Of a DNA stretch of 64,000 nucleotides, positions 45,528-54,474 are shown one piece after another (the first letter of the stretch is position 1; each line of letters starts with the position of its first letter). The DNA comes from LH-M37 sp965602855 (GTDB taxonomy: Bacteria > Pseudomonadota > Gammaproteobacteria > SZUA-229), in assembly GCA_965602855.1 (NCBI GenBank), contig CBFCZV010000010.1, positions 1 to 64,000 on the forward strand. Direction: 5' to 3'. The translations under genes and the position numbers were made by a program. The notes below the pieces were generated by a model, which worked only from the letters and a program-made list of their open reading frames with translations, made no database searches and was not told the origin of the DNA.

Positions 45528-46406
45528 ATGATTTCATCTGAGCTGTTTAATGATATTAAAGCAAAGCCAGTAGTTCTGGTGGCCGCAATTGCTTTGCATT
45601 TTGTCCTGATTATATTGTTGGGTGTTAATCTGAGCAGTAGCGAAATACATAAGCCTGCCAGCTCAGATAAAAAAACAGTTAAAGCAGTTGTTGTTGATGC
45701 CGCAAAAATTGAGGCTGAAGCTAAAAAATTAAAGCAGATAGAAGACAAGAAAAAGAAGCAGGAAAAAGCAAAACAGAAAAAAATCAAACAGCAGCAGGAT
45801 AAAGCTAAAAAGAAGTTGGCGGCTGAGAAAAAACGTCTAGCCGGTCTCAAGAAAAAACAGACCGCTGAAAAGAAACGTCTGGCCGATTTAAAGAAAAAGA
45901 ATCTGGCTGATAAAAAGCGCATTGCTAACGAAAAGAAAAAGGCAGAAGCTGACAGAAAAAAAGTTGAAGCTGCTGAGAAAAAGAGACAACAAGAAATAGC
46001 CGATAAACGCAAGCTCGATGAAACCAATAGACGTAAGGAAGAGGCTGCTGAGTTGCAACGTAAGCTGGCTGATGAAGAACGTCTGGAAAAAGAAGCGCAA
46101 CTGGCAAAAGATAAAAATGCCAAATTGCAGTCTTTGCGCTCACAATACGTGCGACTGATAGAGCAAAAAGTGGAACGCAATTGGCTGCGCCCCGCTACTT
46201 CGTCATCTAGTATGTCGTGTGAGGTCGTTGTCACTCAAACTTCTTTGGGTGATGTGGTTGAAGTGGTTTTGAAAAAATGTGCGAACGATCTGGCGTTTCA
46301 GCGCTCTATTGAACGAGCAGTGAGAAAGGCATCGCCATTGCCACCACCGCCCAATCCGGAAGTGTTTGATCGTGAAATTCATTTTACCTTCAAGCCACGT
46401 AATTAA
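45528..46406 (+). CDS. tolA: Tol-Pal system protein TolA
   Basis: Periplasm-spanning protein that carries the energy of TolQR to Pal and the outer membrane. 292 residues: a membrane anchor (about 14-35), a long Lys/Ala/Glu-rich helical domain II (about 50-205), and a C-terminal TonB-like domain (RSQYVRLIEQKVERNW to the end) with a Cys pair (SCEVVV and KKCAND). Domain II is rich in Lys and Glu, and its antisense strand gives a false Phe/Ser-rich frame. Fits the order Q-R-A-B. Confidence 0.94.
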   Translation: MISSELFNDIKAKPVVLVAAIALHFVLIILLGVNLSSSEIHKPASSDKKTVKAVVVDAAKIEAEAKKLKQIEDKKKKQEKAKQKKIKQQQDKAKKKLAAEKKRLAGLKKKQTAEKKRLADLKKKNLADKKRIANEKKKAEADRKKVEAAEKKRQQEIADKRKLDETNRRKEEAAELQRKLADEERLEKEAQLAKDKNAKLQSLRSQYVRLIEQKVERNWLRPATSSSSMSCEVVVTQTSLGDVVEVVLKKCANDLAFQRSIERAVRKASPLPPPPNPEVFDREIHFTFKPRN

Positions 46407-46427
46407 TTTTTTAGGTTGTTAGTTTTT

Positions 46428-47723
46428 ATGAAACGTTATTTATTAAGTTTGATTCTGCTTGGTTTTAGTTCTATCTCACAGGCCGTATTGAACATTGAGA
46501 TTACCGATGGAGTCGAAGGCTCCCTGCCTATCGCCGTGGTACCTTTTCAGTGGCCCGGTGGTATGAAATTGGCTGATGCTGATGTGTCAGCGATTATCGC
46601 CTCTGATCTGGCGCGTAGTGGCAAGTTTGCACCTCTGCCGGAAAAAGATTTAATTGCCTATCCCAAGCAGCCTGAAGATGTGCATTTTCCATCGTGGCGC
46701 ATGATTGGTGTCGATCATCTGATTATTGGTGGAATAAAGCAGGAGCCCAATAACCAGTATCAGGTTTATTTCCGTTTATTTGATGTGCTCAAGGGTGAGC
46801 AGTTGCTGGGCTATAGTTTTTCTGCGACCAGAACATCGCTACGCTCAGTAGCGCACCGCATAAGTGATCATGTTATCAAGAGCCTAACTGGTTTGTCGGG
46901 GGCTTTTGATGCTCGTATTGCTTATGTGACGGCAAAACAGAAGCCGGGTAAGGCGGTAACGTATTTATTGCAGGCAGCGGATACCGATGGTTTTAACTCG
47001 CAGAACTTATTAACGTCTAATGAGCCGATTATGTCTCCGACCTGGTCACCCGATGGTTCGCAGTTGGCTTATGTGTCTTTTGAGCATGCTGTGCCTGAAA
47101 TTTTTATTCATAATATTCACACGGCGAAGCGTGAGCTGGTATCAAAACTCAAGGGTATTAATGGTGCGCCAGCGTGGTCACCTGATGGTACTCGACTGGC
47201 GATCACCCTGTCGAAAGACGGTAGTCCGGATATTTATATCCTGGATTTGGTGGATAAGAGTTTGAAGCGTATGACCCGGCACTGGTCGATTGATACCGAG
47301 GCGGTATGGATGCCTGATGGTGAATCGCTGGTATTTACCTCCAGCCGTAGTGGTAAACCGCAGTTATACCGTATTTCTGTTGAGGGGGATGCCAGGCCGC
47401 AGCGTTTGACCTTTGAGGGTAAATATAATGCCAATGCCAGCGTGTCGTGGGATGGTAAGACAATTACTTTTGTCCATGGTGATGATAATTCCTTTAGAAT
47501 AGCCGTGTTGTATCTGGAAACGGGTCTGGTGCAGCTTGTCACCGATGGTTCTTTGGATGAGTCGCCTGAATTCTCGCCAAATGGTAGTATGATCCTCTAT
47601 GCGTCGCAGCATAAGGGTAAACCAGTGCTGGCAGCAGTTTCGACAGATGGCAGACACAAACAGCGTTTGGGTTTGTCTGATGGGGAAGTAAGGGAGCCGG
47701 CATGGTCTTCCTTGAGAAATTAA
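46428..47723 (+). CDS. tolB: Tol-Pal system beta-propeller protein TolB
   Basis: Periplasmic Pal-binding protein. About 431 residues: a signal peptide (MKRYLLSLILLGFSS, cleaved after SQA), an N-terminal alpha/beta domain (VVPFQWPGG onwards), then a six-bladed propeller marked by repeats such as PTWSPDGSQLAYVS, PAWSPDGTRLAIT and PEFSPNGSMILYAS. An in-frame TTG at 46416 is possible, but ATG 46428 gives a standard signal peptide. Confidence 0.96.
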   Translation: MKRYLLSLILLGFSSISQAVLNIEITDGVEGSLPIAVVPFQWPGGMKLADADVSAIIASDLARSGKFAPLPEKDLIAYPKQPEDVHFPSWRMIGVDHLIIGGIKQEPNNQYQVYFRLFDVLKGEQLLGYSFSATRTSLRSVAHRISDHVIKSLTGLSGAFDARIAYVTAKQKPGKAVTYLLQAADTDGFNSQNLLTSNEPIMSPTWSPDGSQLAYVSFEHAVPEIFIHNIHTAKRELVSKLKGINGAPAWSPDGTRLAITLSKDGSPDIYILDLVDKSLKRMTRHWSIDTEAVWMPDGESLVFTSSRSGKPQLYRISVEGDARPQRLTFEGKYNANASVSWDGKTITFVHGDDNSFRIAVLYLETGLVQLVTDGSLDESPEFSPNGSMILYASQHKGKPVLAAVSTDGRHKQRLGLSDGEVREPAWSSLRN

Positions 47724-47787
47724 AAAATGATTGGGTTATGTAAGTCGAATTAAAAATAAGAATCTGGAAACAGAATAGGAGAGAAAG

Positions 47788-48330
47788 ATGAAGAATTATT
47801 TACTGATATTGTTGATGGCAGTGGCTTTGGGTGCCTGTACTGAAAATGTGAAAGATGACACTGATACAGGTGGTGATGCTGCAACAGATGCGGGTCAGTC
47901 TGGTGCACAGGTTGGTGCTGTAGATGCTGAAGGCGGTGATGCTGGACAGGCACTGGCTGTTTCATATGATGCAGCAGCAATTAATGACGCTAACAGCGTG
48001 CTGGCTGAACGTGTGATCTATTTTGAGTTCGATAGCAGCAAGGTTGATGGTGATTTTGTTGAACTGGCTAAACATCACGGCAAATATCTGTCCGCCAATC
48101 CTGGTGTAAAAATCAGACTTGAAGGTCATGCTGATGAAAGAGGAACACGTGAATATAATATAGCTCTGGCTGATCGTCGTGCGCAGGCAGTGAAACGTTT
48201 GTTGACCTTCCAGGGTGCATCCAGTGATCAAATTACCATCATCAGCTATGGTGAAGAAAAGCCTGCAAGTCTGGGACATGATGAAGCATCATGGCGTTTG
48301 AATCGTCGTGCAGAGCTGGTTTATCAATAA
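47788..48330 (+). CDS. pal: Peptidoglycan-associated lipoprotein Pal
   Basis: Outer-membrane lipoprotein that binds peptidoglycan. 180 residues: a lipoprotein signal with LGAC (Cys17), an Asp/Gly/Ala-rich linker (about 20-60), and the OmpA-like domain with EGHADERGTREYNIALADRRA and the diaminopimelate-binding residues. AGGAGAG lies just upstream of the ATG. Confidence 0.96.
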   Translation: MKNYLLILLMAVALGACTENVKDDTDTGGDAATDAGQSGAQVGAVDAEGGDAGQALAVSYDAAAINDANSVLAERVIYFEFDSSKVDGDFVELAKHHGKYLSANPGVKIRLEGHADERGTREYNIALADRRAQAVKRLLTFQGASSDQITIISYGEEKPASLGHDEASWRLNRRAELVYQ

Positions 48331-48364
48331 GCTACTCTATATAGAAGAATCATTCGGGTGATAT

Positions 48365-49174
48365 ATGTTTAGGCGTTTTATTGTTTTATCGATGTTTTTT
48401 GTCGCTAGCTCATCAACACTTTCGGCTTATGCTGTAGAGAAAGATGTGATTTCCATGATGAGTGTGAAGCAACGCCTTGAACGTATGGAGCGAATGGTGA
48501 ATTCTGACCTGTTGATGCAGCAGGCTCAGCAGATTGAGGCTTTGCAGGAAGAAAATGCAATGCTTCGTGAGCAGCTGGATCAGCAGGGGCATGAACTGGG
48601 TACGATTAAACAGCGTCAGCGTAGTTTATATCTGGATATGGACAGGCGCATTAACGAGATTGAAACTACGGCACCGGCTTCGGGTTTATCGGCACCAGTT
48701 TCTCCTCCAGGTACAACAGATGCACCTGTGAGCGTGCCGGGTAACAATGCGGCAGCGGTAGTGTCACCAGTGCTTCCGGGTGCTGATAATAATGGTAAGG
48801 CTGACTACGACAAGGCCTTTGGCCTGTTGAAAGAAGGACGTTATAAGCAGTCTATCGTTGCTTTTGGTGATTTTCTGAAAAACTATCCAGAGAGTCAATT
48901 TGCAGATAATGCGCAATACTGGCTGGGTGAGGCAAATTATGCTTATCGCCAATACAAGCAGGCATTGAGTGAATTTCAGCGCCTGATTGCGAAATATCCA
49001 GACAGTTCTAAAGCACAGGGTGCGAGGCTGAAAATTGCCTATGTTTATTATGAGCTGAAGAACTGGTCTGCAGCAAAGGAAAGCCTGCAACAGATTATCA
49101 CATCATTCCCCAATACCAATTTGGCCAAGAAGGCGAATGAGCGACTGGAGCGTATTAAACGCGAAGGTCATTAA
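48365..49174 (+). CDS. cpoB: Cell division coordinator CpoB (YbgF)
   Basis: Periplasmic TPR protein that links Tol-Pal with PBP1B-driven septal peptidoglycan synthesis. 269 residues: a signal peptide ending near AYA, an N-terminal coiled coil (about 30-90, which trimerises in E. coli), a Pro/Ser/Ala-rich linker (about 95-140), and TPR repeats from DYDKAFGLLKEGRY to the end. It is the last gene of the Tol-Pal operon, with queE four bases downstream. Confidence 0.94.
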   Translation: MFRRFIVLSMFFVASSSTLSAYAVEKDVISMMSVKQRLERMERMVNSDLLMQQAQQIEALQEENAMLREQLDQQGHELGTIKQRQRSLYLDMDRRINEIETTAPASGLSAPVSPPGTTDAPVSVPGNNAAAVVSPVLPGADNNGKADYDKAFGLLKEGRYKQSIVAFGDFLKNYPESQFADNAQYWLGEANYAYRQYKQALSEFQRLIAKYPDSSKAQGARLKIAYVYYELKNWSAAKESLQQIITSFPNTNLAKKANERLERIKREGH

Positions 49175-49177
49175 TCG

Positions 49178-49831
49178 GTGGCTGGTCATTCCGATCAACT
49201 CCGAATATTCGAAATATTCTATTCTCTACAGGGCGAGTCTCGAACCGTGGGTTTGCCGACGGTCTTTGTGCGTCTGAGTGGTTGTCCTTTACGTTGTGGT
49301 TATTGTGATACCGCTTACGCTTTTAGTGGTGGTGACTGGATGGGGCTTGATGAAATTGTCGAGACGGTGGCGGGTTTTGAGGCAAAATACGTCACTGTGA
49401 CGGGTGGTGAGCCATTGGCTCAGAAACATTGTAATGATCTGCTGGTGAAGTTGTGCGATGCAGGTTATGAGGTTTCACTAGAAACCTGTGGGGCTATGAG
49501 TATCGCCGAGGTGGATTCAAGGGTGGTGAAGGTGATGGATTTGAAGACCCCAGCTTCGGGCGAAGTCGAGAAAAATCTTTACACGAATATTGAGTATCTG
49601 GATGACAAAGATCAGCTGAAATTTGTTATCTGTGATCAGCAGGATTATGACTGGTCACGTTCGATGCTGGAGAAATACAATCTGGCAGAACGCTGTGAAG
49701 TTTTATTCTCGGTGAGTCATCAGGTTTTAAAAGAGCGTGAACTAGCCGACTGGATATTGCGCGACCACTTGCCGGTAAGAATGCAGATTCAGCTACATAA
49801 ATATCTCTGGGGCGATGAGCCGGGTCGATAA
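49178..49831 (+). CDS. queE: 7-carboxy-7-deazaguanine synthase
   Basis: Radical SAM enzyme of queuosine synthesis that converts carboxytetrahydropterin to 7-carboxy-7-deazaguanine. 217 residues; the iron-sulfur motif GCPLRCGYCDTAY gives C-x3-C-x2-C, and the N-terminal block FYSLQGESRTVGLPTVF and VTGGEPL are typical. The start is GTG at 49178 and queC follows in five bases. Confidence 0.95.
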   Translation: MAGHSDQLRIFEIFYSLQGESRTVGLPTVFVRLSGCPLRCGYCDTAYAFSGGDWMGLDEIVETVAGFEAKYVTVTGGEPLAQKHCNDLLVKLCDAGYEVSLETCGAMSIAEVDSRVVKVMDLKTPASGEVEKNLYTNIEYLDDKDQLKFVICDQQDYDWSRSMLEKYNLAERCEVLFSVSHQVLKERELADWILRDHLPVRMQIQLHKYLWGDEPGR

Positions 49832-49836
49832 TTAGT

Positions 49837-50514
49837 ATGTCAGGCGTAGAAAAACCAAAAGCAGTAGTTTTATTATCTGGTGGCCTGGATTCTGCCACTG
49901 TGCTGGCGATCGCCAATGAGGACTATGAGTGTATAGCCCTGAGTTTTGATTACCGTCAAAGACATGTCTCAGAGCTTGAGGCGGCAAAAGTGATTGCTGC
50001 TGATTATGGTATTCGACACCAGGTTATCAGGCTAGATGATGGCGTTCTGGGTGGTTCTGCGCTCACGGATGTGACGATTGATGTTCCTGATCACCTGGAA
50101 GCAGGGATTCCTGTCACTTATGTTCCTGCAAGAAATACGATATTTCTGGCGCATGCTCTGGCTATTGCTGAGGTGAATGCTTCTACGGATATCTTTATCG
50201 GTGTGAATGCTGTGGATTATTCAGGCTACCCTGATTGTCGTCCTGATTATATTGAGGCCTTCGAAAAAATGGCGAATCTGGCCACCAAGGCCGGTGTTGA
50301 GGGAAAAAAACTGCATATCCATACCCCGCTGATTGATATGACCAAGGCAGACATTATTCGCACTGGTATCGAGCGGGGTGTTGATTATAGTCGTACAGTA
50401 TCCTGCTATCAGGCTGATTTAGAAGGCAAAGCCTGTGGCGTTTGTGATTCCTGTAGATTCCGGAAAAAAGGCTTTGAAGAAGCAGGTGTTGAAGACGTTA
50501 CACGCTACCAATAA
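49837..50514 (+). CDS. queC: 7-cyano-7-deazaguanine synthase
   Basis: ATP-dependent enzyme that turns 7-carboxy-7-deazaguanine into preQ0 for queuosine in tRNA. 225 residues, with PP-loop LLSGGLDSATVLA near the N-terminus, VPARNTIFLAHA in the middle, and the zinc cysteines SCYQADLEGKACGVCDSC near the end. Pairs with queE. Confidence 0.96.
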   Translation: MSGVEKPKAVVLLSGGLDSATVLAIANEDYECIALSFDYRQRHVSELEAAKVIAADYGIRHQVIRLDDGVLGGSALTDVTIDVPDHLEAGIPVTYVPARNTIFLAHALAIAEVNASTDIFIGVNAVDYSGYPDCRPDYIEAFEKMANLATKAGVEGKKLHIHTPLIDMTKADIIRTGIERGVDYSRTVSCYQADLEGKACGVCDSCRFRKKGFEEAGVEDVTRYQ

Positions 50515-50524
50515 TTATTTTTTT

Positions 50525-50550
50525 AAACCGCCCGTTTAGGGTTTGTTTTT
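50525..50550 (+). terminator. Possible terminator after queC
   Basis: AAACC (50525-50529) can pair with GGTTT (50540-50544) over a loop of ten, followed by G and five Ts. The stem is short, and its end overlaps the -35 region of the tRNA promoter, so it is a weak candidate. Confidence 0.4.
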
Positions 50551-50571
50551 CTAGTCGAGTCCAAGTATCAT
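50543..50571 (+). promoter_or_regulatory. Sigma-70 promoter of tRNA-Lys
   Basis: TTGTTT (50543-50548) and TATCAT (50566-50571) with a 17-base spacer, followed by a GC-rich stretch (ACGCGCCTCG) before the tRNA. Such a GC-rich discriminator is usual for stringently controlled tRNA and rRNA promoters. Confidence 0.65.
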
Positions 50572-50580
50572 ACGCGCCTC

Positions 50581-50656
50581 GGGCTGTTAGCTCAGTTGGT
50601 AGAGCACCGGACTTTTAATCCGATGGTCGAGAGTTCAAATCTCTCACAGCCCACCA
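50581..50656 (+). tRNA. tRNA-Lys (anticodon UUU)
   Basis: 76 bases fold as a full cloverleaf: acceptor arms GGGCTGT (50581-50587) and ACAGCCC (50646-50652), D arm GCTC/GAGC, anticodon loop CTTTTAA with TTT at 50614-50616, T arm GAGAG/CTCTC with TTCAAAT, discriminator A and an encoded CCA. Position 27-43 is a C-A mismatch at the end of the anticodon stem. It has its own promoter and a terminator after it. Confidence 0.97.
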
Positions 50657-50687
50657 TCTGCATATTTATTCCTTCTGGAATAGACAC

Positions 50688-50718
50688 AAAAAAGCCCGGT
50701 TATTAACCGGGCTTTTTT
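50688..50718. terminator. Bidirectional terminator between tRNA-Lys and soxA
   Basis: GCCCGGTT (50694-50701) with AACCGGGC (50705-50712) form an eight-pair stem around a three-base loop, with A6 before and T6 after. It serves the tRNA on + and the sox operon on -. Confidence 0.92.
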
Positions 50719-50740
50719 GTTTTTCATGTATTACCAAATA

Positions 50741-51574
50741 CTACTTACGCAGGCTAGGTCCATTTATTTCAAGACCGTTGCTCATATAAGTAAGAAAATA
50801 TTCCAGCGCTTTGTATTCATCGCTTTGAGCTTTGAATGGTTTGGCGCGTACCTGATTGTTACAGCCAGCAAAACGGCGGTGCAGGGTGCCCACATCTGCC
50901 CATTTATTACGATAAACAGGGAAGCCGCTAGGATGACCCAGAGCTGGGCTTAGGATGTCTGCTCGAATCATGCCACCTGGATTATTGTAATGACAATCAG
51001 CGCAGGACATATTCAATTGGCCGCGTTTTGCATAAAAGTGCTTTTTGCCTCGATTATAGGCAGCCAGTGCTTTTGCTGTGCTGGGTGTATTTACATTAAT
51101 TAAATTGCCTCTGGACATATAAGCAATGTAAGCACCGATATAAGCGATTTTGCCTTTTTTCCACTTAAAGGTTTTTTCACCGTTATCTTTAAGGCACTTA
51201 TTAATATCACCTTCGAGGGTTACGACTTTACCGCTGGCTTCATTAAAGTGGGGGTAGCTCTGTTTAATGCCTTTTTCATAGTCAGGAAAGCAATTGACAA
51301 AGCTTTTGCCGTTAGCAAATTTTTTGTGGAATAACTCATCACCTTGTTCAACGTGAGTCTCATATTCAGGAAACTCTTCAGACTGTTCCCATTGATCACG
51401 AGAATCCTGATCTAGGGCATAAACGCCATTGACGTAATCATTCATGGGTACTTCTGGAAATTTATCCGTAAAGTAAGATCGAAAAGTCTTTAAGTCGTCT
51501 TCTGGTGATGCCTGCGTCACAACAGGAGTGGCGATCATCAGCACAACGGACAGAGCTGCTAAGTATTTTTTCAT
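50741..51574 (-). CDS. soxA: Thiosulfate-oxidising cytochrome subunit SoxA (single-haem type)
   Basis: Periplasmic cytochrome that with SoxX joins thiosulfate to the SoxY cysteine. 277 residues: a signal peptide (1-22, cleaved before SPEDD), one haem-binding CADCH motif (191-195), and the ligand cysteine Cys238 in RRFAGCNNQVRAKP. The usual first haem site of diheme SoxA is absent; Cys95 (VNCFPD) and Cys127 (NKCLKD) lie where the mono-haem form has a disulfide. Last gene of soxXYZA, ahead of a terminator. No soxB follows. Confidence 0.95.
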   Translation of the reverse strand: MKKYLAALSVVLMIATPVVTQASPEDDLKTFRSYFTDKFPEVPMNDYVNGVYALDQDSRDQWEQSEEFPEYETHVEQGDELFHKKFANGKSFVNCFPDYEKGIKQSYPHFNEASGKVVTLEGDINKCLKDNGEKTFKWKKGKIAYIGAYIAYMSRGNLINVNTPSTAKALAAYNRGKKHFYAKRGQLNMSCADCHYNNPGGMIRADILSPALGHPSGFPVYRNKWADVGTLHRRFAGCNNQVRAKPFKAQSDEYKALEYFLTYMSNGLEINGPSLRK

Positions 51575-51599
51575 GGTTCACCTTTGTGTTTAGTTGTGC

Positions 51600-51941
51600 C
51601 TATTTTTTCTTTTTGCGACGACTCTTCATTTCCATTTCAGCGGTGTCACTGTTACCTTTGTTATCAACCCAATGTAGCTTCAGGGTGTCGCCTTCTTTGA
51701 CACCTTTAAGCCTGAATTTGATATATGGGTTTTTTGAGACGGTGCCGTTGAGTTCAGTATCTAGCACAAGGTCACCAGCGTGTTCACAGGTGAACTTTTG
51801 AATAAAATGGGCAGGAATGATCTTGCCTTTTTTGTCTTTGCGTAAGCCAGATTCCATTGGATGGGTGAGCTGACATTGAATTGTCGCAACGTCACCCTTA
51901 AAGCGTGATCGTATTTTAAATGTTGATTTTGATTTAGCCAT
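51600..51941 (-). CDS. soxZ: Sulfur carrier subunit SoxZ
   Basis: Partner of SoxY in the SoxYZ sulfur carrier. 113 residues with an immunoglobulin-like fold; typical blocks are IQCQLTHPMESGLRKDKKG, PAHFIQKFTC and KGDVA. The C-terminal tail is Lys/Arg-rich. No signal peptide, as expected, since it is exported with SoxY's Tat signal. The 25-base spacers to soxY and soxA fit one operon. Confidence 0.96.
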   Translation of the reverse strand: MAKSKSTFKIRSRFKGDVATIQCQLTHPMESGLRKDKKGKIIPAHFIQKFTCEHAGDLVLDTELNGTVSKNPYIKFRLKGVKEGDTLKLHWVDNKGNSDTAEMEMKSRRKKKK

Positions 51942-51965
51942 TGTTTTATATCCTCGAATCTTTGA

Positions 51966-52436
51966 TTAACCGCCGCAACCACCAATGGTGACTTTGACAT
52001 GTTGTTTAACGCTGTAGAGTTTGCCATCGGCTTTAACAACAGCGATGACGTCAGAAGATTTGCCCATTTTTAAATTGGTAGAAATGAAACCCTCAGTTCT
52101 GGGGCCGAGGCTAAAACTAGCGCTTAAAGGTTGTGCATTTCCTTGCACAAGAAAGCTAATGGATTCAGTTTTATCCAGTTTGCTTTCAACGGTAACAGTT
52201 ACTTTTGAACCGCTCTGTGCTAGCTCGGGTGCTTTGAGCTTGATCTTATCGCTTGCAGGCATGTCAGTGCTGCCAAAAGCATTAGTTAAAGCAGCATTAA
52301 CATCCTTGGCACTGAATGCCTCGGTGTTCCAGGCAGCTAAAACTGCTTTTGGGGTTAATAGGCCTGCGCTGATAGCCATTGTTGTTGCGCTAGCTGCCAG
52401 TGTGCTTTTAAGTAGAATTCTACGTTGATGATCCAT
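51966..52436 (-). CDS. soxY: Sulfur carrier subunit SoxY
   Basis: Carries sulfur intermediates on a C-terminal cysteine in a swinging arm. 156 residues: a Tat-type signal (QRRILLKS, hydrophobic core, cleavage near AVLA), an immunoglobulin-like domain, and the terminal GGCGG with Cys154. GAGGT lies upstream of the ATG. Sulfur bound here would need SoxB for hydrolysis, and SoxCD for full oxidation; neither is here. Confidence 0.97.
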   Translation of the reverse strand: MDHQRRILLKSTLAASATTMAISAGLLTPKAVLAAWNTEAFSAKDVNAALTNAFGSTDMPASDKIKLKAPELAQSGSKVTVTVESKLDKTESISFLVQGNAQPLSASFSLGPRTEGFISTNLKMGKSSDVIAVVKADGKLYSVKQHVKVTIGGCGG

Positions 52437-52456
52437 ATTGTTTTACCTCAAAATCT

Positions 52457-52831
52457 TTATAGTGTATGTATGAATTTAGTGATCATGTCTATTTCACTGG
52501 CAGAAAGTACCGCGTGTGGTCCAAATGGTATCATGATCGTATTAGGGTTTTTTGCTCGAGCATCGTAAATTTGATTTCTTAGCTGATCATAGTCAGGAAA
52601 TCTTGCTTTCATTGCGACAAGTGGCGGGCCTATGTTACCAGGTAGGTCGCCACCCTCAATTTGATGGCACGCCAGGCAATTTCCTTTCTTTTTATCAAAT
52701 GCCAGTTCCTTTCCTTTTGTGATGTCTGCATCATCTGCAGCATTGACAGCGAGAGGTGTCGCCAGGCCAAGGCAAGCGGTTAACGCGGCTACCGACACGG
52801 TAGTTGATATTTTATGCATAAAGCCTTGCAT
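52457..52831 (-). CDS. soxX: Cytochrome c subunit SoxX
   Basis: Periplasmic mono-haem subunit of SoxAX. The ATG at 52831 is preferred to an upstream in-frame start at 52924 because AGGAG precedes it and a clean signal peptide follows (cleavage after NAA). The 124-residue product has CLACH at 52-56 and a probable Met ligand in NTIMIPFGPH (Met100). First gene of the operon; a candidate promoter lies about 110 bases upstream. Confidence 0.95.
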   Translation of the reverse strand: MQGFMHKISTTVSVAALTACLGLATPLAVNAADDADITKGKELAFDKKKGNCLACHQIEGGDLPGNIGPPLVAMKARFPDYDQLRNQIYDARAKNPNTIMIPFGPHAVLSASEIDMITKFIHTL

Positions 52832-52946
52832 TTGTTTCTCCTCTTTAAGGTTTGTTGGGAATCCTGTCCGTTTAAAAAGTCCTGTTTCTTTAGTTTGTCG
52901 AAATTTGGATATCAGAGTAGACATCGATCTTGATATTAATAGCTAT

Positions 52947-52974
52947 AGCATACTATGTGAATCGTATTTAGCAA
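52947..52974 (-). promoter_or_regulatory. Candidate promoter of soxXYZA
   Basis: On the minus strand TTGCTA (52974-52969) and TATGCT (52952-52947) are separated by 16 bases. Each matches its consensus at four of six positions. The leader to soxX would be about 110 bases. No regulator site is evident. Confidence 0.35.
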
Positions 52975-53070
52975 TAGCAAAATTTATAAAACAATGCATA
53001 TTATTATGGTCTTATACGTTTGTTTTGTTCGTGTTTAATGCATGGTAAAGCCATACTCATAAAAGTAGAT

Positions 53071-54474
53071 TTACCTGTTTTTTAAGAATTTTCGTTTTGT
53101 TTTTAATCTTTGTTTTGTTGTAATGCTGAGATTAGTTTGTTGCAGCGCCATTTCATATTGCTGTAGGGCGAGCTCATAATAACCATCTTTTTTGTATTGA
53201 TTTCCGGTTGATTCAAGAGCAGCACTGATTTGTCCATTTTTAAAATAGGCCTGAGCTAAGGTTTTATGAATAATTGATTCGTCTGAAGTTTGTAACTGGT
53301 GTTTTAAAATGAGAATACTTTTTTGTGCCTGTTTATTCTCAGTGAGTGCATGTGCATAGTCGAGAGTAACAGGCAAATAATTGGGAAGAAGTTTAGCAAG
53401 TTCTTCAAGCAGAATGAGTGCCTGTTTTGTTTGTCTAGTTGATAGATATGCTTTGGAAAGTGCCAGTTTTATCCAGGGATGTTTATTTTTTTTAGACAGG
53501 GGTTTCAGTTTTTTTATAGCTTTGCTGTGTTCATTAGAATGAATTAATTTAAGGCATTGTTCATAGGTGCTTATATCATCATCCGATATGGCGATTTTGT
53601 TTTTAAGAGTTGAAGGGGAGGTGTTGCTAATAACTCTAAGTCGGGCACGGGCAAACTGGAAATCCTGACTGTCGTCAGGAAGGTTGAGCTGTGTTTTTTT
53701 TATGCGGTTTTTTGCTTCACTAACGCGGTTGGTGTTTAGTGGGTGTGTTCTAAGGTATTCAATACCACCATCACCACTTTTTTCTAATAAAGTTGAAAAG
53801 AAGTCCACCATGCCCTGAGGGTTGATACCCGTTTTGGCGAGAATGCCTATTCCTATTCTGTCTGCTTCGTATTCGTTGCTGCGTGTGAAGTTAATAGCGC
53901 TTTGTTGGGCGCCGGCTATTCCTGAGTATAATATCGCTTGACTAACCTCTGGATCGCGTGAGCCTAGAAGAATTGCTGCAAGTACGGTGGCAAAAGTTGC
54001 AACAGCGGTGTTTCCAGATTCATTAATAGCGCGAGCCAGGTGTCGTTGTGAGATGTGTGAAATTTCGTGGGCTATAACGCTGGCTAGTTGGCTTTCATTT
54101 GAAGCTTCCAGAAATAGGCCGCTATTAAGACCTATGTAAGCGTCAGGGCCTGCGAAGGCGTTTATGGTGTTTGAGTTAATGATGAAGAACTTGAAGTCTT
54201 TACTGACAGCGTCGGAATGACTGGCCAATTTTCCTCCCAAGTTTTTAATGTAGTGATTTAGTTGAGGGTCATTGATGAAAGCCAGATTGTTTTTTAGAGT
54301 TCTAAAAAACATCAGGCCCATTTTTTTTTCTTCTTCAGTACTGAATGATTTTAACGTTGGATCTCCAAGTTCTGGTAGTTCTGCATGCACAGGGCTATTA
54401 ATAATTATTAAAGTAATGCAAAGTAGTAGCCGAAAGATAATTTTAAGATGTCTAAACAATGGAATAAGACTCAT
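53071..54474 (-). CDS. BepA-like periplasmic M48 metalloprotease with TPR domain
   Basis: Peptidase that in E. coli (BepA/YfgC) checks LptD and BAM substrates in the outer membrane. 467 residues: a hydrophobic signal (about 10-30), peptidase M48 domain with AHEISHISQRH (HEISH at 136-140), the third zinc ligand region NEYEADRIGI, and C-terminal TPR repeats from about 280. A GTG at 54504 would add ten residues with no binding site, so ATG 54474 is preferred. Alone on its transcript, next to sox and divergent from fadL. Confidence 0.88.
   Translation of the reverse strand: MSLIPLFRHLKIIFRLLLCITLIIINSPVHAELPELGDPTLKSFSTEEEKKMGLMFFRTLKNNLAFINDPQLNHYIKNLGGKLASHSDAVSKDFKFFIINSNTINAFAGPDAYIGLNSGLFLEASNESQLASVIAHEISHISQRHLARAINESGNTAVATFATVLAAILLGSRDPEVSQAILYSGIAGAQQSAINFTRSNEYEADRIGIGILAKTGINPQGMVDFFSTLLEKSGDGGIEYLRTHPLNTNRVSEAKNRIKKTQLNLPDDSQDFQFARARLRVISNTSPSTLKNKIAISDDDISTYEQCLKLIHSNEHSKAIKKLKPLSKKNKHPWIKLALSKAYLSTRQTKQALILLEELAKLLPNYLPVTLDYAHALTENKQAQKSILILKHQLQTSDESIIHKTLAQAYFKNGQISAALESTGNQYKKDGYYELALQQYEMALQQTNLSITTKQRLKTKRKFLKNR

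Noticed and set aside
45446..46234. Long Phe/Ser-rich minus-strand frame of 262 codons opposite tolA
   Set aside because: It is the antisense of the Lys/Ala/Glu-rich helical domain of tolA; composition bias keeps it open. No start signal or family match.
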